From: DASVUC01 sp036387255
GTDB lineage: Bacteria > Planctomycetota > Phycisphaerae > Tepidisphaerales > Tepidisphaeraceae
Direction: 5' to 3'
Assembly: GCA_036387255.1 (NCBI GenBank)
Contig: DASVUC010000183.1
Location: 18,290-82,289, forward strand
Length of the DNA stretch: 64,000 nucleotides
Both the position numbers and the translations under genes were made by a program. Positions 44,563 to 52,659 of this stretch are shown in pieces (within the stretch, counting starts at the first letter, position 1; the number at the start of each line of letters is the position of its first letter). The notes under the pieces were generated by a model. That model saw nothing but the letters and a program-made list of their open reading frames with translations, had not been told where the DNA came from and made no database searches.

Positions 44563-46395
44563 CTACCCCTTCATCCCCGTCAGCGTCATCCCCTGCACGA
44601 AATACTTCTGGAACACGAAGAACACCACAACCACCGGCAGAGTCATGAGCATGTTGGCCGCCATGATCAGCGTCCAGTCGATGCCCCCCTGCGGCGTGTC
44701 CAGGCGAAGGTTGTACAACCCCAAACTCAACGGAAACAGTTGCTGATCGCGCAGGTAGATCAGCGGTCCCATGAACTCGTTCCACCCGCTCATGAACACC
44801 ATGATCGCAATCGCGGCCAGCGCCGGCTTCGTCTCCGGCAAGATAATCTGCGCCCAAGTTCGCAGCACCGACGCCCCATCGATCCGAGCCGCTTCCTCCA
44901 GATCGCGCGGAATCGTGCGCATGTGCTGCACCATCAGGAAAATAAAAAACGCCACGCCGAACCACGACGGGATCCACAGCGGGCAAAGCGTGTTGTAGAG
45001 CCCCGCGCTGCGCCAGATCATGAACGACGGGATCATCGTCACCTGGGCCGGCAGCATCATCGTCGCCAGCAGCAATGCAAACGCCACTGATCTTCCTGGC
45101 CAGTTCAGCCGCGCAAAGGCATAGGCTACGAAGCTGCTTGAGAACAGAACCCCCAGCGTCGACAGCGCCACCACCCAAAGGCTGTTCGCCACGTAGCGCC
45201 AGACCGGAATCGCCTCGAATACACGACGATAGTTCAGATGAACTTTCCCCAGGATCGCGCCCATGGTTGAACTGGGCGAGATCGTGAGCGTCAGCGTTCC
45301 GCGATGGAGGTCGCCAGCCCCGGATTCACTCCGGGAAAGAGCGCTCGCCCCCACCGCCTTCAGCGGCACCCAGATACGCTTCCGATCCGTGGTGTCGTCA
45401 AAGCTTGGGGGCTGAAACAGGATGCTCAGCTTGCGAGTGGTCCCGAGATATTTTGTCTTCTGTCCGACCCAATGCGTTCCCGCCAGGTCCAGCGTCGCAT
45501 CCACCTGGTGCCACGAATCATCCGGCCGCAGCGCCAGCATCAGCTTGTGCAGCTTGGACGGATCCCCCGGGTAGTCGAAGGCGCACTTCAGCGTGATTGG
45601 CGCGTCGGAAGAGGACCTGAACTGGTAGCACAGAATGGCCCCCTCGCCCGTCGGAACGAACTTCGCGTTGCCGGATGTGATCTTCCAGTCGGTCATCACC
45701 TGATCCGGTGCCGTGAGCGTGTAAACGTGCGAATCCAGCGTCCGCGCTTGCAGACCGCGCAGTTCCAGGCGCGCCAAGCGATCGTCCAGCGCATCCGCCA
45801 CGAACTCCGGCGTAAGCGCCTGCTCGAATGCGGACGAGATCTTGATCTTTTCCTGCGACCACAGATCCAGGTTCAGGCGCGGCGCGATCCGCGCCACCAG
45901 CAGATCCGCCGCCGCCTCACGGTACGCGTTGGCGTCGACCTGCTCCGCCCCCGCTGGCAGCTTCGCCTCATCCACCGCCGCGCGCGTTAATCGCTTCAGC
46001 TCCGGCAGCACCGCGTTCCACTTCGCCTGCGGCGCTTCATCAGGTTTCGCGATGGCGCTCAGCGTGCGAACACGCGGTGACGTTGACACGAACCGCGGAA
46101 TCGACGGAAACCACCCTGCGTCCGTCAGCTCCTCATCCGTTTTCAAACTCGTCGCCGCCATGTAAACAAACGGAAACAAGAAGATCGCGATAGCCGTCAG
46201 GAGGAACAGGTGAACCGCCAGGTGCGACCAGCGCGACCGGCGCCAGAAAAAGGACGAGACGCGGCGGGTTGAGGCTAATCGATGCCTCGCGTCAAGGCGC
46301 GACATGCCCTCACCCCTGCCCTCTCCCGGACCACCGGGCGAGGCGATAAGCGTGGCGGCGGGCGAGCGCGCGTGGTTTGTGTCATGTGCGGTCAT
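44563..46395 (-). CDS. MalG-type sugar ABC permease with large extracytoplasmic insertion
   Basis: Up to 610 residues, against about 280 usual. The first membrane helix (LFLLTAIAIFLFPFVYMAATS) is followed by the normal SLKTDEEL. A domain of about 280 residues is then inserted (residues about 100-385), beta-rich, before NYRRVFEAIPVWRYVANSL, where the MalG family resumes. The ATPase-coupling EAA loop is EEAARIDGASVLRTWAQIILP. The start is at 46395, overlapping the upstream stop by 14 bases, or at ATG 46305, since the first 30 residues are partly encoded by a dispersed repeat. It imports a sugar with the upstream protein. Confidence 0.88.
   Translation of the reverse strand: MTAHDTNHARSPAATLIASPGGPGEGRGEGMSRLDARHRLASTRRVSSFFWRRSRWSHLAVHLFLLTAIAIFLFPFVYMAATSLKTDEELTDAGWFPSIPRFVSTSPRVRTLSAIAKPDEAPQAKWNAVLPELKRLTRAAVDEAKLPAGAEQVDANAYREAAADLLVARIAPRLNLDLWSQEKIKISSAFEQALTPEFVADALDDRLARLELRGLQARTLDSHVYTLTAPDQVMTDWKITSGNAKFVPTGEGAILCYQFRSSSDAPITLKCAFDYPGDPSKLHKLMLALRPDDSWHQVDATLDLAGTHWVGQKTKYLGTTRKLSILFQPPSFDDTTDRKRIWVPLKAVGASALSRSESGAGDLHRGTLTLTISPSSTMGAILGKVHLNYRRVFEAIPVWRYVANSLWVVALSTLGVLFSSSFVAYAFARLNWPGRSVAFALLLATMMLPAQVTMIPSFMIWRSAGLYNTLCPLWIPSWFGVAFFIFLMVQHMRTIPRDLEEAARIDGASVLRTWAQIILPETKPALAAIAIMVFMSGWNEFMGPLIYLRDQQLFPLSLGLYNLRLDTPQGGIDWTLIMAANMLMTLPVVVVFFVFQKYFVQGMTLTGMKG
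46307..46343. repeat. Dispersed hairpin repeat, copy C
   Basis: The flank CCCTCACCCCTG is identical to copy B. CCTCTCCCGG (46320-46329) pairs with 46334-46343 around ACCA with one mismatch. It lies inside the ABC permease operon, in the 5' part of the MalG-type frame. Confidence 0.72.
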
Positions 46396-48874
46396 AATGC
46401 ACCCACCGCCGGCTCAGCCACAGTTGCAACAGCGTCAGCGCCAGCACGATCACGAACAGGATCCACGCCATGGCGCTGGCGTACCCCATCCGGAAATACT
46501 GAAACGCCTGCTGGAACAGGTTGTACGCGTAGAACATGGTGCTGTCGGCGGGCGTCCCGCCGTGGGTCATGATGAACGCCTCCTGGAAGATTTGCATCGT
46601 TCCGATCACGCCAATGATCAGGTTGAACAGGATGTACGGGCTGAGCATCGGCAGCGTGACATGCCGGAACTGGTTCCATCTGTTCGCGCCGTCGATCGCC
46701 GCCGCCTCGTAAAGCTGCTGCGGGATCGATTGCAGGCCCGCAAGCCAGATGATCATCCCGCCCCCCGCCGTCCAGAGCCCCATGATGATCAGCGCCGGCT
46801 TCGACCACTGCGGGCTTTGCAGCCACAGCGGAGCCGTGAAGTGAAACGGCGCGCCGACGAAGTAGCTGATGATCCGGGCAATCCACTGCATCGGCGCCGT
46901 CGCGTACATCCACTCCAGGAAAGAATTGATCACCCCGTAGCTTGGATTGAAGATCCACATCCACAGCAAGCTCGAAGCCACCAGCGGCATGATTGCCGGC
47001 AGATAAAATCCGGTGCGGTACACTCCTATTCCGCGCAGCGCCTTGTTCAGCGCCAGCGCAATCGCCAGGCTCACCGCCATCCCCAGCGGGATGCGTATCA
47101 GCATGTACGCTGTGTTGACAATGCTCTTGTAGAACAACGCATCGTTCAGCAGCCGCGTGTAGTTCTCCATTCCAACGTAACGCGCCGGCGAGAGCACGTC
47201 GTACCGCGTGAAGCTGAAGATGATGCTGAACAGGATGGGCCCGGCGATGAACAGGATCATTCCCGCCATCCAAGGTGAAGCAAACAGCAGCGCCGAGCGC
47301 ACTTCACCGCCACTGTACGAATGGCTCTTCTTCCTCCGCCGATACACCACGCCCATCATGACAAATGGCATCGCGACACCCGCCGCGTACAGTAGAAAGT
47401 AATTCGTCCAATTCACCCGGTGCGGCGGAGGCGGCGCCATGACCTGATCCAGCGCCTGCTGAACTTCCTGCTGCGCACTCTTCAGCGCCAACTCGTATTC
47501 GTCCTGCCCCGTGCGCTTCGCTTCATCCGCCAGCACATGGTTGTTCCCCAAATCCGTCGCTCGCACGTGCTGGTTCCAGAGCAACTGCCCGACCGGCGTC
47601 ACCGGACGAATCCGCGTCTTCGTCATCAGCCGCTGGATTACGTCGTACGCCTCCCGAATGCGTCGCGGCACGTCCTTGTTGTCCGTGATGTGCTGCTTGA
47701 TCAGCCGCTCAAAGAACACCCGATTCGCCAGCCCCTTCGGCAGATATAGCTTTCCCTCGCTCTGCTTCTGCTCGCGCTTCCCCTGCTCCAGTCGGTTGAT
47801 CGCGTCCCAACTGTACAGGAACTGGATGAACTTGAACGCCGCATCCTTCTGCTTCGCCGTCGCAGGGATCACCAGCGCGAAACCGCCCGACCAGGAAACC
47901 GGCCCCTTCTCCACCCGATCCGCCGGCATCGGTGGCTCACCCACCACGAAGTCCATGTCCGGCCGCCAGTCGGCGACCCGGTCGATGCACGTGCTGACAT
48001 CCGTCTTCATCGCAAGCATGTTCTGCACGAATGGATCCATTGCCCCCCCGCCCATCGCTTCTTCAAACCCCGTCACCTGCCCGACTCCGCCCAGGTCGTC
48101 ATACAACTCGGTCATCCAACGTAGCGCCCGCACCACCGCCGGCGAATCCATCGTGCAGCGCGTCCGATTCGGCGAGAGAAACTCGCCCCCCGCCTGCCAT
48201 GCGTACAGATAGAGCCAGCTGTTCCCTACCCGCGGCGCAAAACCCAATCGATCGATCCCGGACGACTTGTTTCCCGGCACCTTGTAACGCGTCAGCTTGT
48301 TGGCGTACGCGCGCAGCTCTTCCCAATTCTTCGGCAGCACCGGCTCGCCCTTCCCATCCACGTACCCGTTGGCGCGCAGGATGTCCGAATTCGCCCAGAA
48401 GATCCGCACGTCCACTTCCGTCGGAATACCAAACACCCGCGCAGGCGTATCCGACCCCGGCGGCTTGTAGCTCGCCTCTTCCAGCGCCCAGGGGTAATAC
48501 TGCGTTACGTCAATAAACGTCGGATCGCTCCGATTCTGCTGCTCAAGATAAGGCGTCAAGTCCGTCAGCGCACCGCGCCCCGCCCACTCCCCCGTCGCAA
48601 ATCGATCAAACCAAACCACATCCGGCGGCACACCACCGGCAATCGCACTCAGCAGCCGCTGCGAATCCCCCACCGGATCCTGAGCCACCGCCGTCCCCAT
48701 CACCACGCGATACTGCGGGTTCACCCGCTCAAATTCATGGATCAGCGTGTAGATGTCGTCCCCCAGCGACGGGTGCCCCCAGAACACAATCGTCTCACGC
48801 TGATCACCCGCGGGTCGCAGCAGCCAGACCAGCGCAGTCGCCACCACGGCCACCAGCACCACGACGAGAATCAT
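46382..48874 (-). CDS. Solute-binding protein fused to MalF-type ABC permease
   Basis: 830 residues in one frame. Residues 1-20 are a membrane anchor. Residues about 25-470 are a family-1 solute-binding domain (IVFWGHPSLGDDIYTLIHEFERV, GGVPPDVVWFD, NWEELRAYANKL). A helix follows near 500 (YFLLYAAGVAMPFVMMGVVY). From about 535 to the end lies a MalF-type permease with EAA loop YEAAAIDGANRWNQFRHVTLP. Normally these are separate proteins. A GTG/ATG-poor upstream region encodes RRRG in frame before the ATG, so a non-ATG start slightly upstream is possible. No ATPase gene is adjacent. Confidence 0.9.
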   Translation of the reverse strand: MILVVVLVAVVATALVWLLRPAGDQRETIVFWGHPSLGDDIYTLIHEFERVNPQYRVVMGTAVAQDPVGDSQRLLSAIAGGVPPDVVWFDRFATGEWAGRGALTDLTPYLEQQNRSDPTFIDVTQYYPWALEEASYKPPGSDTPARVFGIPTEVDVRIFWANSDILRANGYVDGKGEPVLPKNWEELRAYANKLTRYKVPGNKSSGIDRLGFAPRVGNSWLYLYAWQAGGEFLSPNRTRCTMDSPAVVRALRWMTELYDDLGGVGQVTGFEEAMGGGAMDPFVQNMLAMKTDVSTCIDRVADWRPDMDFVVGEPPMPADRVEKGPVSWSGGFALVIPATAKQKDAAFKFIQFLYSWDAINRLEQGKREQKQSEGKLYLPKGLANRVFFERLIKQHITDNKDVPRRIREAYDVIQRLMTKTRIRPVTPVGQLLWNQHVRATDLGNNHVLADEAKRTGQDEYELALKSAQQEVQQALDQVMAPPPPHRVNWTNYFLLYAAGVAMPFVMMGVVYRRRKKSHSYSGGEVRSALLFASPWMAGMILFIAGPILFSIIFSFTRYDVLSPARYVGMENYTRLLNDALFYKSIVNTAYMLIRIPLGMAVSLAIALALNKALRGIGVYRTGFYLPAIMPLVASSLLWMWIFNPSYGVINSFLEWMYATAPMQWIARIISYFVGAPFHFTAPLWLQSPQWSKPALIIMGLWTAGGGMIIWLAGLQSIPQQLYEAAAIDGANRWNQFRHVTLPMLSPYILFNLIIGVIGTMQIFQEAFIMTHGGTPADSTMFYAYNLFQQAFQYFRMGYASAMAWILFVIVLALTLLQLWLSRRWVHYDRT

Positions 48875-48918
48875 CCCGCGCCGCCGAATGATCAGGCACC
48901 TCCGCTCAAGACCTCGTC

Positions 48919-48924
48919 AGTATA
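48919..48924 (-). promoter_or_regulatory. Possible -10 element of the ABC importer operon
   Basis: On the minus strand TATACT lies about 45 bases upstream of the binding-protein ATG, with GGAGG between them. A -35 match (around 48941-48946) is poor, so this is tentative. Confidence 0.3.
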
Positions 48925-48967
48925 ACAAGCACCTCGATCCCCAATGCACTCAAACGTCCACCAAATA

Positions 48968-49001
48968 GAGCCGAGCCGGCATACATCAGCCGCCTCGGCT
49001 C
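48968..49001 (-). terminator. Hairpin downstream of the repeat-protein gene
   Basis: GAGCCGAG (48968-48975) pairs with CTCGGCTC (48994-49001). On the minus strand it follows the stop of the gene ending at 49047 by about 45 bases and is followed by TATTTGG. It is a plausible terminator for that gene. Confidence 0.5.
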
Positions 49002-49046
49002 GCGCGAAACGACCCTTCGCGGAACAGCTCATTGATTCAACTTCAA

Positions 49047-51815
49047 CTACTGGATGACCACATCGTTCCCGGGAGCCGCCTCCAGCACGTCCTGGCCCGG
49101 ACCGCCGATCAGTACGTCGTCGCCGTCGTTGCCGTTGAGGATGTCATTGCCTTCGCTGCCGATGAGAACATCATTCCCCTTCCCGCCATCCGCGGCCAAG
49201 AGAATCACGCCCGCACCCAGGCCCGAAGCGTCGACCACGTCGTCACCGTCGAGCATCTCCAGGTTCAACCGATCCAGCGCTCCTTCCGAACCTGTGATGT
49301 TCACCTGCGAGAACAAGCCGAACACCGCCACGCCGCCGCCCGAGCCGCCTACCGCGACGGCGACATCATCACCGTTGGTCGCCTTCACCGTCACCCGATC
49401 CTGCTGCGCATCACCAGCCCCCCCAAACGCCGCAAGGTTCAGGTTCACTTCCGTCAGATCAATCCCTGTCAAGTCGTTGACGGTGATGTTGTCCGCCCCG
49501 CCGAGCGCGTTGAAGTCGATGGACTCGACATCATTCAGATCCATCACCACGCCTGCAATATCTCGCGTAAACAGCACGCGCGGTCCATTGGCGCTGATGT
49601 TGATGTTCTCCGACACGTTCGCGCCGTTGAAGAGCATCTTGTCCCTCCCCGCCTGCCCTTCGAGCACGTCGTTGTCATCGCCCGGGTTCCACACGAACGT
49701 GTCAGCGCCCGCGCCGCCGAACAGCGCATCGTTTCCATCGCCCCCGTTGATAAGGTCATCGCCCTCGCTTCCGAGCACGACGTCGTTGCCCAATCCCGCG
49801 TTCACCGCGAGCTGAACCCCATCCGCCTCCAGGCTCGCTGCGTCGATCACGTCATCGCCGCCAAGGCCATTCAGCGTTAGACGATCGTTCGCCTGCTCCT
49901 GGAAGAAAAGGTTCACCTGCGCCTTCAGCCCGAAGACGGTCACACCGCCCGCATCGCCGGCCGCGCCGAACACATCCGCCCCTTGCGTGCCGTTGACAGT
50001 TACGTTGTCCACAGTCTCATCGCCGCCCCCATTCGGCCCACGCAGATCCAAGTCAACCCGCACCATGTCCGTTCCGGTCAGGTCACCGACAGCGATGTTG
50101 TCCGAGCCTCCCAGAGCACGAAACTCAATCCGCTCCACGTCGTCGAGGTCCATCGCGATATTCGCAACGTCTCGGGTAAAGAGCACGCGCCCGCCGTTGG
50201 CAAAAACGTTGATGTTCTCGCTCACGTTCGAGCCGAAGAACAGCATCAAATCGCTGTCAGCCTGGCCTTCCACGGTGTCGCTCCCATCGCCGGGATTCCA
50301 TTGGAAGATGTCGTTGCCTGCCCCAAGAAACACCACGTCGTTGCCCTGCCGGCTGTTCACAAGATCTTCCCCCTCTCCGCCGATAAACACGTCGGCGCCT
50401 GGTGACCCTGATCCGGTATCATTCCCAGCCCCAAGATCCACCGTCAGCTTGATCACCCCTGCCGGAAGCGTGGACGCAGTCACGCCGTCATCCCCACCCA
50501 GCGCCTTGATCACCAGCGCGTCATTCGCCCCCTCAGAACCGGCGATGTTGACAAGCGTGTGCAATCCCACCACCGACGCCGACGTTCCCGATCCAAACAC
50601 ATCGATGATGTCATTCCCGTTGGTGCCGTTGACGACAATCGTGTCTGCCAAAGCGTCGCCCGCCCCGCCGACCGCAGCCAGATTCGCATTGAGCTGCGTC
50701 AGATCCGTGCCAGTGAGATCATTCAAATTCAGCGAGTCGATCCCGCCCAGCATGTTCAGATCGAACGTCTCCACATCGTCCACATCCATCACGATGCTGC
50801 CGATGTTGCGGGTCAGCCGCACGCGACCGCCGTTGGCCGAGATGTCAACGATCTCGCCCGCATTGCTGGCATTGAAGACCATCCGATCACTTCCGGCCTG
50901 ACCTTCCACAACATCAGATCCGTCGCCCGGATCCCACTGGAAGGTATCGTTACCCGCCCCGAGGAACGCGCTATCGTTCCCCTGCTGTCCATCGACAAAG
51001 TCATCGTTGTCGCCGCCCAGCAGAAGATCAGCGCCGTTCGAACCCAGCAGCGTGTCGTTCCCCGTCCCACCGTCAGCGGTGATCAGAATTAACGCCGCCA
51101 GATTACCGACGTTGCTGAAGGAATCATTCCCGCCGTTCGCATTCAGCACCAGGCTCTCGCTCGTCCCAATGTCCAGGGTAAACGGCGCAGGATCCAGCCG
51201 ATCAAACCGCACACGCGTCCCGTTCGCGGTCGTCGCGAAAACCTCCGACCCGTTGCCGCCGTTCACCTCCACCGTATCAAACCCGTCGCCGCCCTCGTTC
51301 AGATCTGTGTCATCACCCGGATTCCAGATCATCCGATCATTCCCCGACTCGCCAAACACCTGATCGTTCGCATCACCACCGGTGAGCGCGTCATTGTCCG
51401 CACCGCCGAAGAGCAGGTCCGCGCCGCCCTTGCCCAGCAGCGAATCGTTCCCCGCTTGACCGAAGATCATGTCCGCGCCCGATCCGCCCGTCAGCGTGTC
51501 GTTCCCCGCACCGCCATACAGAAACGCCTTCGGCAGCGCGCCATTCACTTCGCTCAGCCCCACGTTGTCATTCCCGCCTTGGCCGAACACTTGGATCTGC
51601 GTCGTGTTGGCAACCGTCGACGTGCCTCCCTTGATCGAAACCGCCCCGCCGTTCACCAACAGATTCCCCGCCGCATTGCGACTGACGGTGATCGTATTGT
51701 CGACATTGTCACCAAAGACCGTCAGGATGCCCTGACCCGCCGAGAATTGAGCAACCACGGCAAACAATCGCCGCTGCTCCAACGACTCCAACGATGAAAA
51801 CTGCTTCGCGCACAT
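49047..51815 (-). CDS. Large RTX-like calcium-binding repeat protein
   Basis: About 922 residues. The N-terminus has the LESLEQRRLFA pattern common at the start of large exported Planctomycete proteins. Nonapeptide-type repeats (GGAGNDTLTGGSGADMIFG, GSEGNDILNGNDGDDVLIGG) typical of RTX calcium-binding rolls occur throughout. Three successive modules of about 205 residues each repeat VSENI.ISANG.RV, FTRDI, DLxDVE, LGGxDNI and DLTGxDLT. It is probably secreted or surface-located. The ATG at 51815 is chosen because AAGGAG is nine bases upstream; GTG 51833 is an alternative. Confidence 0.88.
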   Translation of the reverse strand: MCAKQFSSLESLEQRRLFAVVAQFSAGQGILTVFGDNVDNTITVSRNAAGNLLVNGGAVSIKGGTSTVANTTQIQVFGQGGNDNVGLSEVNGALPKAFLYGGAGNDTLTGGSGADMIFGQAGNDSLLGKGGADLLFGGADNDALTGGDANDQVFGESGNDRMIWNPGDDTDLNEGGDGFDTVEVNGGNGSEVFATTANGTRVRFDRLDPAPFTLDIGTSESLVLNANGGNDSFSNVGNLAALILITADGGTGNDTLLGSNGADLLLGGDNDDFVDGQQGNDSAFLGAGNDTFQWDPGDGSDVVEGQAGSDRMVFNASNAGEIVDISANGGRVRLTRNIGSIVMDVDDVETFDLNMLGGIDSLNLNDLTGTDLTQLNANLAAVGGAGDALADTIVVNGTNGNDIIDVFGSGTSASVVGLHTLVNIAGSEGANDALVIKALGGDDGVTASTLPAGVIKLTVDLGAGNDTGSGSPGADVFIGGEGEDLVNSRQGNDVVFLGAGNDIFQWNPGDGSDTVEGQADSDLMLFFGSNVSENINVFANGGRVLFTRDVANIAMDLDDVERIEFRALGGSDNIAVGDLTGTDMVRVDLDLRGPNGGGDETVDNVTVNGTQGADVFGAAGDAGGVTVFGLKAQVNLFFQEQANDRLTLNGLGGDDVIDAASLEADGVQLAVNAGLGNDVVLGSEGDDLINGGDGNDALFGGAGADTFVWNPGDDNDVLEGQAGRDKMLFNGANVSENINISANGPRVLFTRDIAGVVMDLNDVESIDFNALGGADNITVNDLTGIDLTEVNLNLAAFGGAGDAQQDRVTVKATNGDDVAVAVGGSGGGVAVFGLFSQVNITGSEGALDRLNLEMLDGDDVVDASGLGAGVILLAADGGKGNDVLIGSEGNDILNGNDGDDVLIGGPGQDVLEAAPGNDVVIQ
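49054..50990 (-). repeat. Three tandem modules within the RTX-like gene
   Basis: Equivalent points of the modules (the ISANG.RV segment) fall near 49579-49622, 50188-50231 and 50809-50871, giving a period of about 609-624 bases. Divergence among the copies suggests old duplications. Limits are approximate. Confidence 0.65.
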
Positions 51816-51902
51816 AGACCACTTCTCCTTCACGATGAAACGTGATTTCTAAAGACTCTGCCGGCGCCAACACGGCGGCGGCGTTACTGGTTGTTTCAGG
51901 AA

Positions 51903-52520
51903 TCAGCAGGCGCCCTCAAATCGAGCCAAAAACGGCTCACGAGCGCCGATGCGCTGCCGGCGTTCGGGCCGGAGCGTCTTGATCATGCGATAGCCAATCG
52001 CCCTCACGCCGTTCGGAAAGGGCGCTTCAAACTGTTCGACAATTTCAAACCCGCACGCCAGGTACAGCGGCGCGCCGCTCAGCGTCGCCGTCAGGTCCGC
52101 CCAGCGGTAACCCGCCTGCATCGCGGCACCCTCCGCGGTGCTCACCAGCAGCCGCCCCAAGCCCCTGCGCGCATGCCTCGGATGAACAAAGAACAGCCGC
52201 AGCACCGCAGATTGTGTAAAGGGATCCAGCCGCTCAGGCGCCACCATCTGCGACGCACGCGCCCCGATGCTGTGCGGCCGAAAGCTCCATCCCCCCGCCG
52301 CGATCACCTGCCCCTCATGCTCCGCCACAAAGTACGTCTGATCCGCAATCAGTTGCAGATCAACCGTCAGCGCAAACGCCAGGAACGCCTCCACCTGCTC
52401 TGGCGAATAGCAGGCCGCCAGCAGTTCCGAACTCGCCGCGATCAACCGCTTCAGCGCCGGTACATCGTCAAGCTGCGCCAGCCGAACATTCTCGGGAAAC
52501 TGTGAACTGTTTTGCTCCAT
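51903..52520 (-). CDS. GNAT family N-acetyltransferase
   Basis: About 205 residues. The acetyl-CoA motif is LFFVHPRHARRGLGRLLVSTAE (R-x-x-G-x-G/A), preceded by FVAEHEGQVIAAGGW and followed by YLACGFEIVEQFEAPF. It begins MEQNSSQF at 52520, where GAGGA precedes the ATG; four further residues are possible. Its substrate is unknown. The gene is divergent from the regulator gene. Confidence 0.9.
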   Translation of the reverse strand: MEQNSSQFPENVRLAQLDDVPALKRLIAASSELLAACYSPEQVEAFLAFALTVDLQLIADQTYFVAEHEGQVIAAGGWSFRPHSIGARASQMVAPERLDPFTQSAVLRLFFVHPRHARRGLGRLLVSTAEGAAMQAGYRWADLTATLSGAPLYLACGFEIVEQFEAPFPNGVRAIGYRMIKTLRPERRQRIGAREPFLARFEGAC

Positions 52521-52659
52521 ACTTCCTCGCAAGCGACGACAAACCAGCCATCGCGGCGGGGAATTTAGTGAGCTTCACAAACGCAATCATGATCTTCACG
52601 TGAGTTTGCGGTAAGATTACGGTAAGCGCTGACATCTCAAGCTATAGCCCATAGTTACA

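Noticed and set aside
43073..45178. A 701-codon minus-strand open frame across the phosphohexomutase
   Set aside because: It is antisense to manB and overlaps the ABC permease; its composition (Val/Asp/His-rich, no motifs) is that of a high-GC shadow frame.
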